Shown here: positions 1 through 9,825 of the stretch, in pieces | Numbering within the stretch: position 1 is the first letter of the stretch | Layout of the letters: every line of letters begins with the position of its first letter | Source of the DNA: JBMNUL01 sp050946255 | GTDB taxonomy: Bacteria > Actinomycetota > Coriobacteriia > Coriobacteriales > CADBOM01 | Direction: 5' to 3' | NCBI GenBank assembly: GCA_050946255.1 | Contig: JBMNUL010000010.1 | Coordinates: 1-29,638 of the forward strand | DNA: 29,638 nt | The notes under the pieces: generated by a model | The model's database searches: none | The model's input: only the letters and a program-made list of their open reading frames with translations | What the model was told of the DNA's origin: nothing | Translations under genes and position numbers: made by a program

Positions 1-2633
1 ATTCCGGTTCAACAAGCTCTGAGGATGTGGCGAGCGGGACTAACTCGGCCGATACATCATCTTCTGCAAGTTCAACAGCTGATTCTGGAGAGGGGATTTC
101 CACCGAGTCGATCTCCAACCCACTTACCACGACAGTGGACGACCCCTATGCATTGATCAGCGACTATTCTTCTACGCGTAATCAGTGGTGGCTCTATGCG
201 GTAAACGCATTTGACGCTTGGGATTACCAGAAGTGCGAGGGTTCCGTAACGGTTGCGGTTATCGACACGGGGATCAGGTTCGATCACGAGGACCTGGCCG
301 ACAACATCGATACCGAGCATGCCTACGATGCGGTGTCGGAGTCTCAGATGACACAAGCCAGCTCGAATCGCACGTCAGCGCTATGGGAACATGGCACCCA
401 TGTTGCTGGAATCATCTCCGGGGTGGCAAACAACGGCACGGGAATCGCGGGCATCTCATACAATGCCAAGATCCTCCCGATCAACGTCTTTGAACTCGAA
501 GACGGCGAGCTCGGTGCCTCCACGGAAACCATTATCAATGCATACGATTACCTCAAGAACCTGATCGATACCGGAGAGTTGACCGACCTCCATGTCATCA
601 ACATGAGCCTCGGGGGTTATACCGAAGATGAATATGACCAATTGCTGGATGAATCTATTTCGGAGTTGAAGGACATGGGCGTCATGACCGTGTGCTCCGG
701 CGGGAACGGGGATGATGATGGAAATCCCATCACCGATACGATGATTCCGGGAGACTACGAGGATTGCGTGTCGGTGACAGCCTCGACATATGATTCATCA
801 ACAAATGAGTACGTAATTTCCACCTGGTCCGATCGAAACGATTACAAGGACATATGCGCTCCAGGCCAGAGTATCACCAGCACCCTCGTGACTTCAACTA
901 ATGCATATGGCAAGCTGACTGGAACGTCCATGGCAGCTCCTATCGTCTCGGGCAGCGCTGCGCTGCTCTTTGCGAAGGATCCAGGTCTTTCAGTCGACGA
1001 TGTGGAGCAGCTCCTCTACAACAACGCCACCGATATCGGGGACACGGGTTGGGACGAGAGCAGCGGATGGGGAGTCGTCAATCCAGAAAAAGCTCTCGAG
1101 TCGATGAGGAACGCCACGATAACCGCCGATTCAGAATCGGTGAACGTCTCTGAGACGACCACGCTCGAGGCTTCCGTTTGCACTCAGGATGAGTCCGACC
1201 CAGCTCTAGGAACGGACTGGCAATGGAGCGTGGATGACACTAGCATCGCGACTATCTCTGATGATGGAAAGCTGACCGGCCTCGCCGAGGGGTCCGTAGT
1301 CGTGACCGTGACGTCGACGGCAGACCCCACCCTTACCGGCAAGAAGAGGTTCTTGGTGGAGCCTCTTGAAATCTCTACGGACATCAGCGCTCTGGCCTCG
1401 TCGAGTTCGATTGACGTCTCATGGGATAATACTCCAGGGGCAGTCCGGTTCGATGTCTACCGTTCCACCGAGGGCGCCGATGGAGAGGATTGGACCAAGG
1501 TCGCAGAAGTTTCGAGCGACGAGATCGGCTCCGATGGAACATATACGTGGTCGGACACCGACGTCGAGGTTGGAAATGCCTACTACTACAAGGTGGTCCC
1601 AGTCGGCGAGCTGAATGGGGCAGAATACGTTGGCACTGAATCCAATGTGGCGGGGGAGGTCTACAAGGGCTCCGTACTGCGTCTTTCCGGCAGCGATCGT
1701 TACGGGACTTTATCCCAGATCGTGGGATTGTTCGCGACCGAAATAGCGGCGGCACAATATGGCGGCGGAATCGTGATAGTGGCAAGTGGGGAGAATTATG
1801 CAGATGCGCTCGCTGCTTCCGGGCTTGCGGGCATTGAGAACTCTCCGATAATTCTTGTCAAAAAGAACAGCGTGCCCGATGACTCCGCGCAGTTGCTTGA
1901 GAAATTGAATCCCAGCTTCGTTTACATTATCGGTGGAGCCGGGGCAATTTCTGAGAAAACCAAGAAATCGATTGAGAAGATAGTCCCCGATGCCAGTGTG
2001 ACGAGAATCTACGGGAAGACCAGGATAGAGACTGCTGAGGAAATCTATGGTTATTTGTCCGGCTTATGGGGAGATACCGCTTTCATTGCCGACTCTACGA
2101 ATTTTGCCGATGCCCTCTCGGCTTGCACAGACTCATTTGCAAATTATTATCCGATCTTCCTTGCAAACCCAAATTCCAGCCAGTCAATTTCCAGCGGGAC
2201 GCTGCAGAGGATAAAGCAAGGCGGTTTCACCAAGGTCGTGGTGCTGGGTGGCACTGGCGCGGTACCAGAGAGTGCGGTCACGCAACTTGAGAACAATGGC
2301 ATTTCCGTTGAGAGGTGGGCTGGGGCAAACCGTTACGAGACCAGCCAGGTCATTGCTGAGAACGCAATCGAGGCTGGAGATCTCAGCCCTTACCAGATTG
2401 GGATTGCAACTGGAGAAAATTTCGCCGATGCGCTTGCAGCCGGGCCGCTTCTCGGATTCCGAAACTCGCCGTTGCTACTCGTCGACGATTCGGATGAAGG
2501 ACTTACCTGCACACAGTCGGGCGGTGTGCTCGAATCTGCCAATGGGGAGACCCAAATCTTGCTCGTGTTCGGTGGAGCGGGTGCAGTTCCAGATGATGTT
2601 GTCAGCAAGGTGAGGCTGGTGCTCGGTTTATAG
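1..2633 (+). CDS. Secreted subtilisin-like serine protease with Big-2, FN3-like and three CWB2 domains (5' end outside window)
   Basis: The frame is open back to the window edge (codons from base 3), and the first visible residues are a Ser/Thr-rich linker, so the start codon and any signal peptide lie upstream. GTG 27 is only an internal codon. Numbering from it, the S8 catalytic triad is Asp80 (VAVIDTGI), His122 (HGTHVAG) and Ser301 (GTSMAAP), with oxyanion Asn227. A Big-2-like domain follows at about 363-445 and an FN3-like domain at about 450-545. Three CWB2 repeats run from about 550 to the end, each opening with a motif like RLSGSDRYGT, RIYGKTRIET or RWAGANRYET. CWB2 repeats are known to hold proteins non-covalently on the cell wall, so this is probably a wall-attached extracellular protease. 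Its substrate is unknown. The family call is secure because all catalytic motifs are intact. Confidence 0.95.
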   Translation, partial: SGSTSSEDVASGTNSADTSSSASSTADSGEGISTESISNPLTTTVDDPYALISDYSSTRNQWWLYAVNAFDAWDYQKCEGSVTVAVIDTGIRFDHEDLADNIDTEHAYDAVSESQMTQASSNRTSALWEHGTHVAGIISGVANNGTGIAGISYNAKILPINVFELEDGELGASTETIINAYDYLKNLIDTGELTDLHVINMSLGGYTEDEYDQLLDESISELKDMGVMTVCSGGNGDDDGNPITDTMIPGDYEDCVSVTASTYDSSTNEYVISTWSDRNDYKDICAPGQSITSTLVTSTNAYGKLTGTSMAAPIVSGSAALLFAKDPGLSVDDVEQLLYNNATDIGDTGWDESSGWGVVNPEKALESMRNATITADSESVNVSETTTLEASVCTQDESDPALGTDWQWSVDDTSIATISDDGKLTGLAEGSVVVTVTSTADPTLTGKKRFLVEPLEISTDISALASSSSIDVSWDNTPGAVRFDVYRSTEGADGEDWTKVAEVSSDEIGSDGTYTWSDTDVEVGNAYYYKVVPVGELNGAEYVGTESNVAGEVYKGSVLRLSGSDRYGTLSQIVGLFATEIAAAQYGGGIVIVASGENYADALAASGLAGIENSPIILVKKNSVPDDSAQLLEKLNPSFVYIIGGAGAISEKTKKSIEKIVPDASVTRIYGKTRIETAEEIYGYLSGLWGDTAFIADSTNFADALSACTDSFANYYPIFLANPNSSQSISSGTLQRIKQGGFTKVVVLGGTGAVPESAVTQLENNGISVERWAGANRYETSQVIAENAIEAGDLSPYQIGIATGENFADALAAGPLLGFRNSPLLLVDDSDEGLTCTQSGGVLESANGETQILLVFGGAGAVPDDVVSKVRLVLGL

Positions 2634-2657
2634 GTGAGGCTGGTGCTCGGCCTATAA
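2610..2657 (+). repeat. 24-bp tandem duplication spanning the protease stop codon
   Basis: Bases 2610-2633 and 2634-2657 are the same 24-mer except for its last seven bases (TTTATAG versus CCTATAA). Each copy encodes VRLVLGL and its own stop, TAG in the first and TAA in the second. Readthrough of the first stop would add eight codons and then stop again. Confidence 0.85.
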
Positions 2658-2734
2658 ACCAGGGCGCAATCTAAATCTTGCACATCGTCGTATTGCGCAG
2701 GTGCAGGCTAGGCCTCTGGAACCTGGGCGGAACC

Positions 2735-3955
2735 CTACACTTCCACGCCTGCCTGCAGCAAGTCGATGAACTGCCTGGCCACACGCGGGCTGCGTCCTCC
2801 TGCCCTGATGGCAAAGGCCTCGGCTCGCGCTATCAGCTCGTCCTCGTCGATCTTGAGATCTGCCTGACGAGCAAGCTCAACGAGGATTTTCGAGAACCTC
2901 TCCTTGTCCGGCTGGCTGAATGTGATGATCAGGCCAAACCTGGCAGAAAGGCTCATCAGCTCCTGCCTGGTGTCCATCTCGTGGATATCGGAGCCCTGAC
3001 GGTCTTCCATCGTCTCCTTGATCAGATGGCGGCGGTTCGAGGTCGCATAAACCGCGATATTGGAAGATCTGCCACATACGCTGCCCTCGAGGATCGCCTT
3101 GAGCGCAGCGAAGTCGGAGTCGTTGGTAGTGAAGCTCAGGTCGTCTATGAAGATGATGAACTTCAGAGGGTTCGCCGCCAGTGAATCCATGACCTCGGGA
3201 AGTTCGTAGAGTTGGTTCTTCTTTACCTCCACGAGGCGCAGCCCGTCTGGGGCGAACTTGTTGGCGATTGCCTTGACCGCACTCGACTTTCCGGTGCCCG
3301 CATCGCCGTAGAGCAAGATGTTGTTGGCGGGCAATCCCTCGAGCAGCGCAACAGTGTTCTCGACAATCTTCTCGCGTTCCTTCTCGTAGCCCGGCAGTTG
3401 CTCCAAGGTCTGGGTGTCCGGGTGCTTTATGGGAATGAGCTCCCCGTCTTCCACCGTGAAAACGTTGTAACGGGAGAACACTCCGTACCCTGTTCTCATA
3501 ATGTTGTCCATGCGGGTGGAATACTCGCTCTCGAAGTCGACCTCATGGGTCTCCCACGCTGGCAGCACCTTGCAGACTGGTCCGTCCCCGCACAGGAGGT
3601 CCCCGGCAATATCCTCGATGGTCAATTTACCGAGCTTGTTCAGGAACTTCAGCTCATCATAGGTGCGTGCTTGGAGGACGGGGTTTGCAAGCTTGCCCTC
3701 TCTCTTCTTGTCAACGTAGTCGTAGACGTAGGTGTTCTCATCCTCTAGAACGGAGGTGAGCAGATAAGTTGTCCAGTCGGTTGTGCTCTCGAACAGCCTG
3801 CTTTCGAATTCGGCCAACAGATCGACGGCTGACTCTCCACCGCGATCTGCGATTATCTCGAGAGAGTCTCTCAGCCATCCGATGACTGGGTCGTCGAGCA
3901 GGTTTCGAAAAATCACCAGCCCATTCAGTCTGGCAATGAGTTGTGAATTGTTCAT
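2735..3955 (-). CDS. DUF815-family AAA+ ATPase
   Basis: This 406-residue protein has a poorly conserved N-terminal half and a C-terminal ATPase core. Walker A is GDAGTGKS (217-224), Walker B is FIIFIDDLSF (265-274), and a sensor-1-like ATSNRRH lies at 304-310. The stretch LEGLPANNILLYG just before Walker A and the DDLSF/ATSNRRHL pair are characteristic of DUF815 ATP-binding proteins. Their cellular role is not established. The ATG at 3953-3955 has a GGAG about seven bases upstream on its strand. The gene converges on the protease and diverges from ilvB. The family assignment is confident, but no substrate or process can be named. Confidence 0.88.
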   Translation of the reverse strand: MNNSQLIARLNGLVIFRNLLDDPVIGWLRDSLEIIADRGGESAVDLLAEFESRLFESTTDWTTYLLTSVLEDENTYVYDYVDKKREGKLANPVLQARTYDELKFLNKLGKLTIEDIAGDLLCGDGPVCKVLPAWETHEVDFESEYSTRMDNIMRTGYGVFSRYNVFTVEDGELIPIKHPDTQTLEQLPGYEKEREKIVENTVALLEGLPANNILLYGDAGTGKSSAVKAIANKFAPDGLRLVEVKKNQLYELPEVMDSLAANPLKFIIFIDDLSFTTNDSDFAALKAILEGSVCGRSSNIAVYATSNRRHLIKETMEDRQGSDIHEMDTRQELMSLSARFGLIITFSQPDKERFSKILVELARQADLKIDEDELIARAEAFAIRAGGRSPRVARQFIDLLQAGVEV

Positions 3956-4033
3956 CTAAGTCTCCGAAGTTTCTCAAGCGATGCGCGAAAATGCAGGATA
4001 ACAGGCAAATTTACTTTCCAGTGACCCATTGCG

Positions 4034-4063
4034 TGCGTATTTCATACTCTGTGTGCTTATAAT
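4034..4063 (+). promoter_or_regulatory. Candidate sigma-A promoter for ilvB
   Basis: A perfect TATAAT lies at 4058-4063, with a weak TGCGTA (4034-4039) 18 bases upstream. Transcription would start near 4070, leaving a leader of about 155 nt before ilvB. The -35 match is poor, so this rests mainly on the -10 box. Confidence 0.4.
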
Positions 4064-4071
4064 AATCAATT

Positions 4072-4152
4072 GTGTCTATCGACGTTTCCGAGCGTATTTA
4101 GATTTTCAGCGTAGGCGCGGATTTTGGCTGTCAATTGTTGCCGCGCAGCAAC
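4072..4152 (+). promoter_or_regulatory. Possible ilvB leader: short Ile/Val-containing ORF and mutually exclusive hairpins
   Basis: Right where the predicted transcript would begin is a nine-codon frame from GTG 4072 to TAG 4101 containing ATC, GTT and ATT. Downstream, GTTGC (4137-4141) can pair with GCAAC (4148-4152). The loop and flank of that hairpin, CCGCGC (4141-4146), can instead pair with GCGCGG (4115-4120). Such alternative pairings are expected of an attenuator, but no U-run terminator is visible, so this is only suggestive. Confidence 0.25.
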
Positions 4153-4227
4153 GTCGGAAGCACTTAGCGGCATGTAATTCGGCATTGGGAAAATACGGAC
4201 TGTTTTCTATAGGAGAGGGAATCGAAC

Positions 4228-5892
4228 ATGCTTCTCAATGGATCTCAGATATTCGTGGAGGTATTGGCTGAGCAAGGGGTTGACACGATTTTCGGGTACC
4301 CCGGAGGATCGGTGCTCAACCTCTACGACGAGCTCTACAAGAACTCCGACAGGATAAGGCACATCCTCTCTGCTCACGAGCAGGGTGCTGCACATGCTGC
4401 CGACGGATACGCCCGCGCCACGGGCAAGACCGGAGTGGTATTGGCCACCAGCGGTCCAGGTGCCACCAATCTCGTCACGGGAATTGCCACCGCGTACATG
4501 GACAGCGTCCCGATGGTCGCCTTTACCGGCAACGTTGGAACTGCGGCTCTGGGCAAGGACAGCTTCCAAGAGGTCTACACCGAAGGCATCACGATGCCGA
4601 TCACAAAATACAACTTCACGGTTCGCAAGGTCGAGGATTTAGCCGACACCATGAGGAGGGCCTTCCGCATCGCGCAGAGCGGCCGCAAGGGCCCTGTTGT
4701 GGTCGATATCCCCAAGGATGTCACCGCCAATGTCTGCGAGTTCGAGCACAAGGCGGCCGAGCCCGTGCGCACCGTCACCACTCTGGACCAGGCCAGGATC
4801 GAAGAGGCCGCGGAGATGATCAACTCCGCCAAGCGCCCGGTTATCCAGATCGGAGGAGGTGTGCGCAGCTCTCGTGGAAACAACTTTTTGGTCGAGCTTG
4901 CCAAGAAAGCCCAGATTCCTTGCGTCTATACGCTCATGGGCACAGGTGTTCTGAGGTATGACGACGAGCTGAACCTCGGTATGCTGGGAATGCACGGCAA
5001 GTATTCCTCCAATCGCGCCGTGTCCGAATGCGACCTGCTGTTTTGTGTAGGAACCCGTTTCTCCGACAGGGTTGCGCTCAAGCCCGACACCTTCGCGAAG
5101 AACGCGAAGATCATCCAGGTCGACATCGATGCAAGCGAGTTCGGCAAGAACGTTGGAATCGACCTAGCCATCACCGGCGATGCAGCCTATGTTCTCAGGG
5201 CGCTGCTTCCTCTGGTGGAGGAGGCCGAGCACGGCGAATGGCTCGAGCAGATCGCAGTCTGGCAGGGCAAGGACTTCGTGCCGGAACGCAGCGAGGACGA
5301 GATCAAACCGCAGCAGCTTGTTGAGGAGATCTGCGACATGTGCGGTCCAGATGCCTACTATGTCACCGACGTTGGACAGCACCAGATGTGGGCAGCTCAG
5401 TACATCAAGCATGTGGATTGCCGCCACTTCATCACGAGCGGTGGTCTCGGAACGATGGGATTCGGCTACGGAGCATCCATCGGGGTGCAGGTCGCGCTGG
5501 GTAACGACACTCGAGTCGTGATGCTCACTGGAGACGGAAGCTTCCACATGAACATGGTGGAGTGCGTCACAGCTGTCAGCTACAAGCTCCCGATAATAAC
5601 CGTAATTTTCGACAACCAGGTCTTGGGAATGGTGCGCCAGTGGCAGACGGCGTTCTATGGCAAGAGGTATTCCCAGACAGATCCGCACAGACAGACCGAC
5701 TATGTGAAGGTCGCCGAGGGATTCGGTGCGAAATGCTATGACTGCAAGACGATGCCCGAATTCCGCGAGGCCTTCAAGAAGGCCCTCGATAGCGATGGCC
5801 CCGTTTGGATTCACTGCGCCATCGGCAAGGACGAGAAGGTCATCCCGATGATCCCGGGTGGCAAGGACATCAACGACATCATCATGGATTAG
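4228..5892 (+). CDS. ilvB: Acetolactate synthase, large (catalytic) subunit
   Basis: This ThDP-dependent enzyme condenses two pyruvates, or pyruvate and 2-oxobutyrate, in the first common step of valine/leucine/isoleucine synthesis. The 554-residue length is normal for the family. The N-terminal ThDP domain has FGYPGG (22-27) and the catalytic glutamate in HEQGA (Glu51). The central domain includes the FQEV and PVVVDIPKDV segments. The C-terminal ThDP/metal motif starts GDGSFHMN (435-442) and ends DNQ, with Asn463. The ATG at 4228 follows GGAGAGGG at the right distance. ilvN starts nine bases after the stop, so the two subunits are co-transcribed and probably translationally coupled. The presence of a regulatory subunit argues for the anabolic AHAS rather than a catabolic ALS. 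Confidence 0.97.
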   Translation: MLLNGSQIFVEVLAEQGVDTIFGYPGGSVLNLYDELYKNSDRIRHILSAHEQGAAHAADGYARATGKTGVVLATSGPGATNLVTGIATAYMDSVPMVAFTGNVGTAALGKDSFQEVYTEGITMPITKYNFTVRKVEDLADTMRRAFRIAQSGRKGPVVVDIPKDVTANVCEFEHKAAEPVRTVTTLDQARIEEAAEMINSAKRPVIQIGGGVRSSRGNNFLVELAKKAQIPCVYTLMGTGVLRYDDELNLGMLGMHGKYSSNRAVSECDLLFCVGTRFSDRVALKPDTFAKNAKIIQVDIDASEFGKNVGIDLAITGDAAYVLRALLPLVEEAEHGEWLEQIAVWQGKDFVPERSEDEIKPQQLVEEICDMCGPDAYYVTDVGQHQMWAAQYIKHVDCRHFITSGGLGTMGFGYGASIGVQVALGNDTRVVMLTGDGSFHMNMVECVTAVSYKLPIITVIFDNQVLGMVRQWQTAFYGKRYSQTDPHRQTDYVKVAEGFGAKCYDCKTMPEFREAFKKALDSDGPVWIHCAIGKDEKVIPMIPGGKDINDIIMD

Positions 5893-5901
5893 GGGTTTGA
5901 T

Positions 5902-6438
5902 ATGGATAACGACAAGAAGCGCAGGGTGATCAGCATTCTCGTTGAGAACAACAGCGGTGTCCTCGCCCGCATCTCGAGTTTGTTCTGCCGCAGGGGATTC
6001 AACATAGACAGCCTGACGGTCTCGGCCACGAACGACCCGAGCCTCAGCCGCATCACCGTCACGATCTTCGGGGACGAGAAAGAGATGAGGCAGCTGATTC
6101 TCCAGACCGACCGTATCGAGGACACCAAGCTGGTCTTCGAACTCGACGAGTCCTCCAGCCTCGCCGTTGAGCTTCTCCTCATAAAGGTTGCTGCAGACGT
6201 GAACAACAGGGCGGAGCTGCACGAGATCGTGAGCATCTACAACGCCAAGATCATCGACCTCTCCCCGGACAGCATGGTGTTCGAGCTCACAGGCGCCTCA
6301 GAGAAGATAGATGCCTTCATTCTGATGCTCAAGGATTACGAGATCTTGGAGATGTGCCGCACGGGAGTGACCGCCATGGACAGAGGAGGGCTCCAGCCTC
6401 ATCTAGTAAAACCCACCCAGGAGATCAGAGAGATTTAA
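5902..6438 (+). CDS. ilvN: Acetolactate synthase, small (regulatory) subunit
   Basis: This 178-residue regulatory partner of IlvB normally activates the catalytic subunit and confers valine feedback inhibition. An N-terminal ACT domain covers about 7-85 (RRVISILVENNSGVLARIS, then RRGFNIDSLTV), followed by the small-subunit C-terminal domain at about 90-165. The long IlvN/IlvH architecture is complete. AGGGG precedes the ATG by about seven bases. It sits nine bases after ilvB and is followed at once by a strong terminator, so ilvBN forms a closed two-gene unit. Valine sensitivity itself cannot be read from the sequence. Confidence 0.96.
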   Translation: MDNDKKRRVISILVENNSGVLARISSLFCRRGFNIDSLTVSATNDPSLSRITVTIFGDEKEMRQLILQTDRIEDTKLVFELDESSSLAVELLLIKVAADVNNRAELHEIVSIYNAKIIDLSPDSMVFELTGASEKIDAFILMLKDYEILEMCRTGVTAMDRGGLQPHLVKPTQEIREI

Positions 6439-6469
6439 ACCTGGCTTCTTTAGGAGAGCAGAAAATGTT

Positions 6470-6510
6470 GGTGCAATGAATGCTTGCGTTTATTGCACCT
6501 TTTCTGTTCT
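6470..6510 (+). terminator. Strong intrinsic terminator after ilvN
   Basis: A 13-bp stem (6470-6482 with 6487-6499, two G-U pairs, tetraloop CTTG) is followed immediately by TTTTCTGTTCT. It lies 32 bases after the ilvN stop. An A-rich tract precedes it (GAAAATG), so it might also act weakly on the other strand. Confidence 0.9.
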
Positions 6511-6863
6511 ATTCAAAAAGTGCTGAGGGTTTGAATGCTCGTTCTTTTCGGGTGTCCTCTTGAATCCACAAGGACGTTTCGGATGATGTGCGTGCGGTGC
6601 CCAGGCAGCTGCTGCGCGACTTGGTGGCGCGCACATGGAAAACATCCCGACCATCATGTAATCAGAGGGCCACCATGCACCGTGGTGGAGCATATAGGAA
6701 AACAGGCTGACCCCATAATAAAAACCCACGTTAAGCGGGAAGTATTACCCGTATGCAGGAATTATAGACTCTCGTTTTCGCTCAAATGTAATAATTGCGC
6801 TATCAGCCAATAGCTGGTGACCATTTGCCTATTGCAGCAAAGCGATTAAGGAGATGTTCGGTA
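6511..6863 (+). promoter_or_regulatory. Long non-coding leader upstream of ilvC
   Basis: About 350 bases hold no convincing gene, and the short frames here lack ribosome binding sites. Three local hairpins are visible: TGCGCG/CGCGCA (about 6614-6634), CCACCA/TGGTGG (about 6671-6689), and CGGG/CCCG (about 6736-6751). A weak promoter (TAGACT 6765-6770, TAATAA 6789-6794, 18-base spacer) lies close to ilvC. No T-box antiterminator core (GGGTGGNACCGCG) was found. The region must contain the ilvC promoter because a terminator lies upstream. Confidence 0.4.
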
Positions 6864-7883
<1,020 letters not shown>

Positions 7884-8012
7884 CTTTCACCCGGTTGGCG
7901 GGGCTTGCTGTTCGATTGCGAAAAGCGAGTTGAGCTTGTTGCCAAAGTCGAGGCCCCGTTCTCAACCGAGCGATCGGGTATGCCGCGTGCATGTCAATTT
8001 CGTGCAATCTCG

Positions 8013-8046
8013 AAGGCGTCGTCCGTGTTTGTCCGGATGGCGCCTT
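8013..8046 (+). terminator. Possible ilvC terminator or ilvD leader hairpin
   Basis: A 13-bp stem pairs 8013-8025 with 8034-8046 (two G-U pairs) around an eight-base loop, 130 bases after the ilvC stop. The following CTTGCC is a poor U-tract, so it may be a weak terminator or simply a structured leader element. Confidence 0.45.
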
Positions 8047-8064
8047 CTTGCCTCAGCGGCGCAT

Positions 8065-8093
8065 TTGCAATAGTGTGTTCCTGCGAGTATGTT
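8065..8093 (+). promoter_or_regulatory. Candidate sigma-A promoter for ilvD
   Basis: TTGCAA (8065-8070) is separated by exactly 17 bases from TATGTT (8088-8093). Each box matches consensus at four of six positions. The -10 box ends 49 bases before the ilvD start. Confidence 0.45.
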
Positions 8094-8142
8094 CAGATTT
8101 TGTTTCAACTGCACGCTTGCGTTCACTAGTGAGGAGTTTCAG

Positions 8143-9801
8143 ATGAGAAGCGATAACGTGAAGAAGGGGAGCGAGCGTGCTCCCAACAGGAGTCTTTTCT
8201 ACGCTCTGGGCTACACACAGGAGGAGCTCGAACGTCCTCTGATCGGAGTGGTTTCCGCGTATAGCGAGATTGTGCCGGGTCACATGAACCTCGACAAGCT
8301 CGCCGATGCGGTGAAGGCCGGAGTGAGGATGGCAGGCGGAACTCCGATTCTTATGCCCTCGATTGGCGTCTGCGACGGAATCGCCATGGGCCACATCGGC
8401 ATGAAGTACTCGCTTGCATCTCGCGAGCTGATCTGCGATAGCGTCGAGACCATGCTGATGGCCCATCAGCTCGACGGCCTGGTTCTGATCCCCAATTGCG
8501 ACAAGATCGTTCCCGGAATGGTCATGGCCGCAGTTCGCATGGATGTGCCCGCGGTCGTGTGCTCTGGTGGCCCGATGCTGGCTGGTCGCTACGATGGCGA
8601 GGAGGTCAGCCTCTCCAAGATGTTCGAGGCCGTTGGCTCCTACAAGGCCGGTCTCATCGATGAAGAGCAGCTCGAGGATTGCACTCAGAACTGCTGCCCC
8701 GGTTGCGGCAGCTGCTCGGGAATGTACACCGCCAACAGCATGAACTGCCTGTGCGAGGCAATAGGAATCGCCCTCCCCGGAAACGGGACGATTCCGGCTG
8801 TCTACTCCAAGAGGCTGATGCTCGGCAAGCATTCCGGCATGGCAGTCATGGACATGGTTAACAAGGGAATCACCGCAAGGCAGATCATCAACGAGCGCTC
8901 TGTGCGAAATGCCCTCACCTGCGATATGGCGCTAGGATGCTCCACCAACACAGTGCTGCATCTATTGGCAATCGCCCATGAGGCTGGTGTGAAGCTCGAC
9001 CTCAACATGTTCAACGAGGTCTCGGCTGCGACGCCGAACATCTGCCACTTGGCGCCTGCTGGCCCCACGCACATGCCCGACCTCTATGCTGCTGGTGGGA
9101 TTCCCGCAGTTCAGTCGGAGCTTGCAAAGAAGAACCTGCTCGACCTCGACGTTCTCACCGTCACCGGCAAGACCCTCGGCGAGAACATCAAGGGCGCCAA
9201 GGTGCTCGACCACAACGCGATTCGAGACATCGACGATCCCTACAGCCCAACCGGTGGCCTGCAGATTCTCTGGGGCAACATCGCCCCCAACGGTTGCGTG
9301 GTCAAGCGCAGCGCCGTGGCACCCGAGATGCAGAAGCATTCCGGACCTGCCAGGGTGTTCAACTGCGAGGAAGATGCGATCTCGACGATCTATGATGGCG
9401 GAATCCACGACGGCGATGTGGTGGTCATCCGCTACGAGGGCCCGAAGGGCGGACCTGGCATGCGCGAGATGCTGAACCCCACGTCGGCGCTTGCCGGAAT
9501 GAAGCTCGACAAGACGGTTGCGCTCATCACCGACGGGCGATTCTCCGGTGCCTCCCGTGGTGCTGCAATTGGGCACGTTTCTCCCGAGGCTGCTTCGGGT
9601 GGACCAATTGGACTTGTCGAGGAGGGGGACATCATCACCATCGACATCCCCAACGCTTCTATTCATCTGGAGGTCTCCGACGAGGAGCTGGCCAAGCGCA
9701 AAGAGGCTTACGTGCAGCCCGAGCCGAACATCACGACTGGCTGGCTGGCACGTTATTCCAGGATGGTCACAAGCGCAGACCAGGGCGCCGTGCTTGTCTA
9801 G
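8143..9801 (+). CDS. ilvD: Dihydroxy-acid dehydratase
   Basis: This iron-sulfur dehydratase converts 2,3-dihydroxy-isovalerate and -methylvalerate to the 2-oxo acids. The frame opens at 8089, but ATG 8143 has GAGGAG upstream and gives 552 residues, the usual length. Cluster cysteines are visible in NCDK (Cys119) and in CCPGCGSCSG (second CGSC cysteine, Cys191). Where [2Fe-2S] enzymes have PCNMH, this protein has PGHMNL (45-50). That lacks the third cysteine, as in E. coli IlvD, so an oxygen-sensitive [4Fe-4S] type is inferred. VCDGIAMGH and GGPM are intact, and the C-terminal GWLARYSRMVTSADQGA is family-typical. It is followed by a terminator. Confidence 0.96.
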   Translation: MRSDNVKKGSERAPNRSLFYALGYTQEELERPLIGVVSAYSEIVPGHMNLDKLADAVKAGVRMAGGTPILMPSIGVCDGIAMGHIGMKYSLASRELICDSVETMLMAHQLDGLVLIPNCDKIVPGMVMAAVRMDVPAVVCSGGPMLAGRYDGEEVSLSKMFEAVGSYKAGLIDEEQLEDCTQNCCPGCGSCSGMYTANSMNCLCEAIGIALPGNGTIPAVYSKRLMLGKHSGMAVMDMVNKGITARQIINERSVRNALTCDMALGCSTNTVLHLLAIAHEAGVKLDLNMFNEVSAATPNICHLAPAGPTHMPDLYAAGGIPAVQSELAKKNLLDLDVLTVTGKTLGENIKGAKVLDHNAIRDIDDPYSPTGGLQILWGNIAPNGCVVKRSAVAPEMQKHSGPARVFNCEEDAISTIYDGGIHDGDVVVIRYEGPKGGPGMREMLNPTSALAGMKLDKTVALITDGRFSGASRGAAIGHVSPEAASGGPIGLVEEGDIITIDIPNASIHLEVSDEELAKRKEAYVQPEPNITTGWLARYSRMVTSADQGAVLV

Positions 9802-9825
9802 CGTATTATTTGATTGACAGAGACG

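Noticed and set aside
5164..6222. Long minus-strand frame of 352 codons opposite ilvB/ilvN
   Set aside because: It lies wholly antisense to two strongly conserved genes, spans their junction and has low-complexity composition typical of a shadow frame.
6511..6863. T-box riboswitch before ilvC
   Set aside because: GGTGGCGCGCAC near 6622 only superficially resembles the antiterminator core GGGTGGNACCGCG, and no stem I or specifier arrangement or paired terminator follows.
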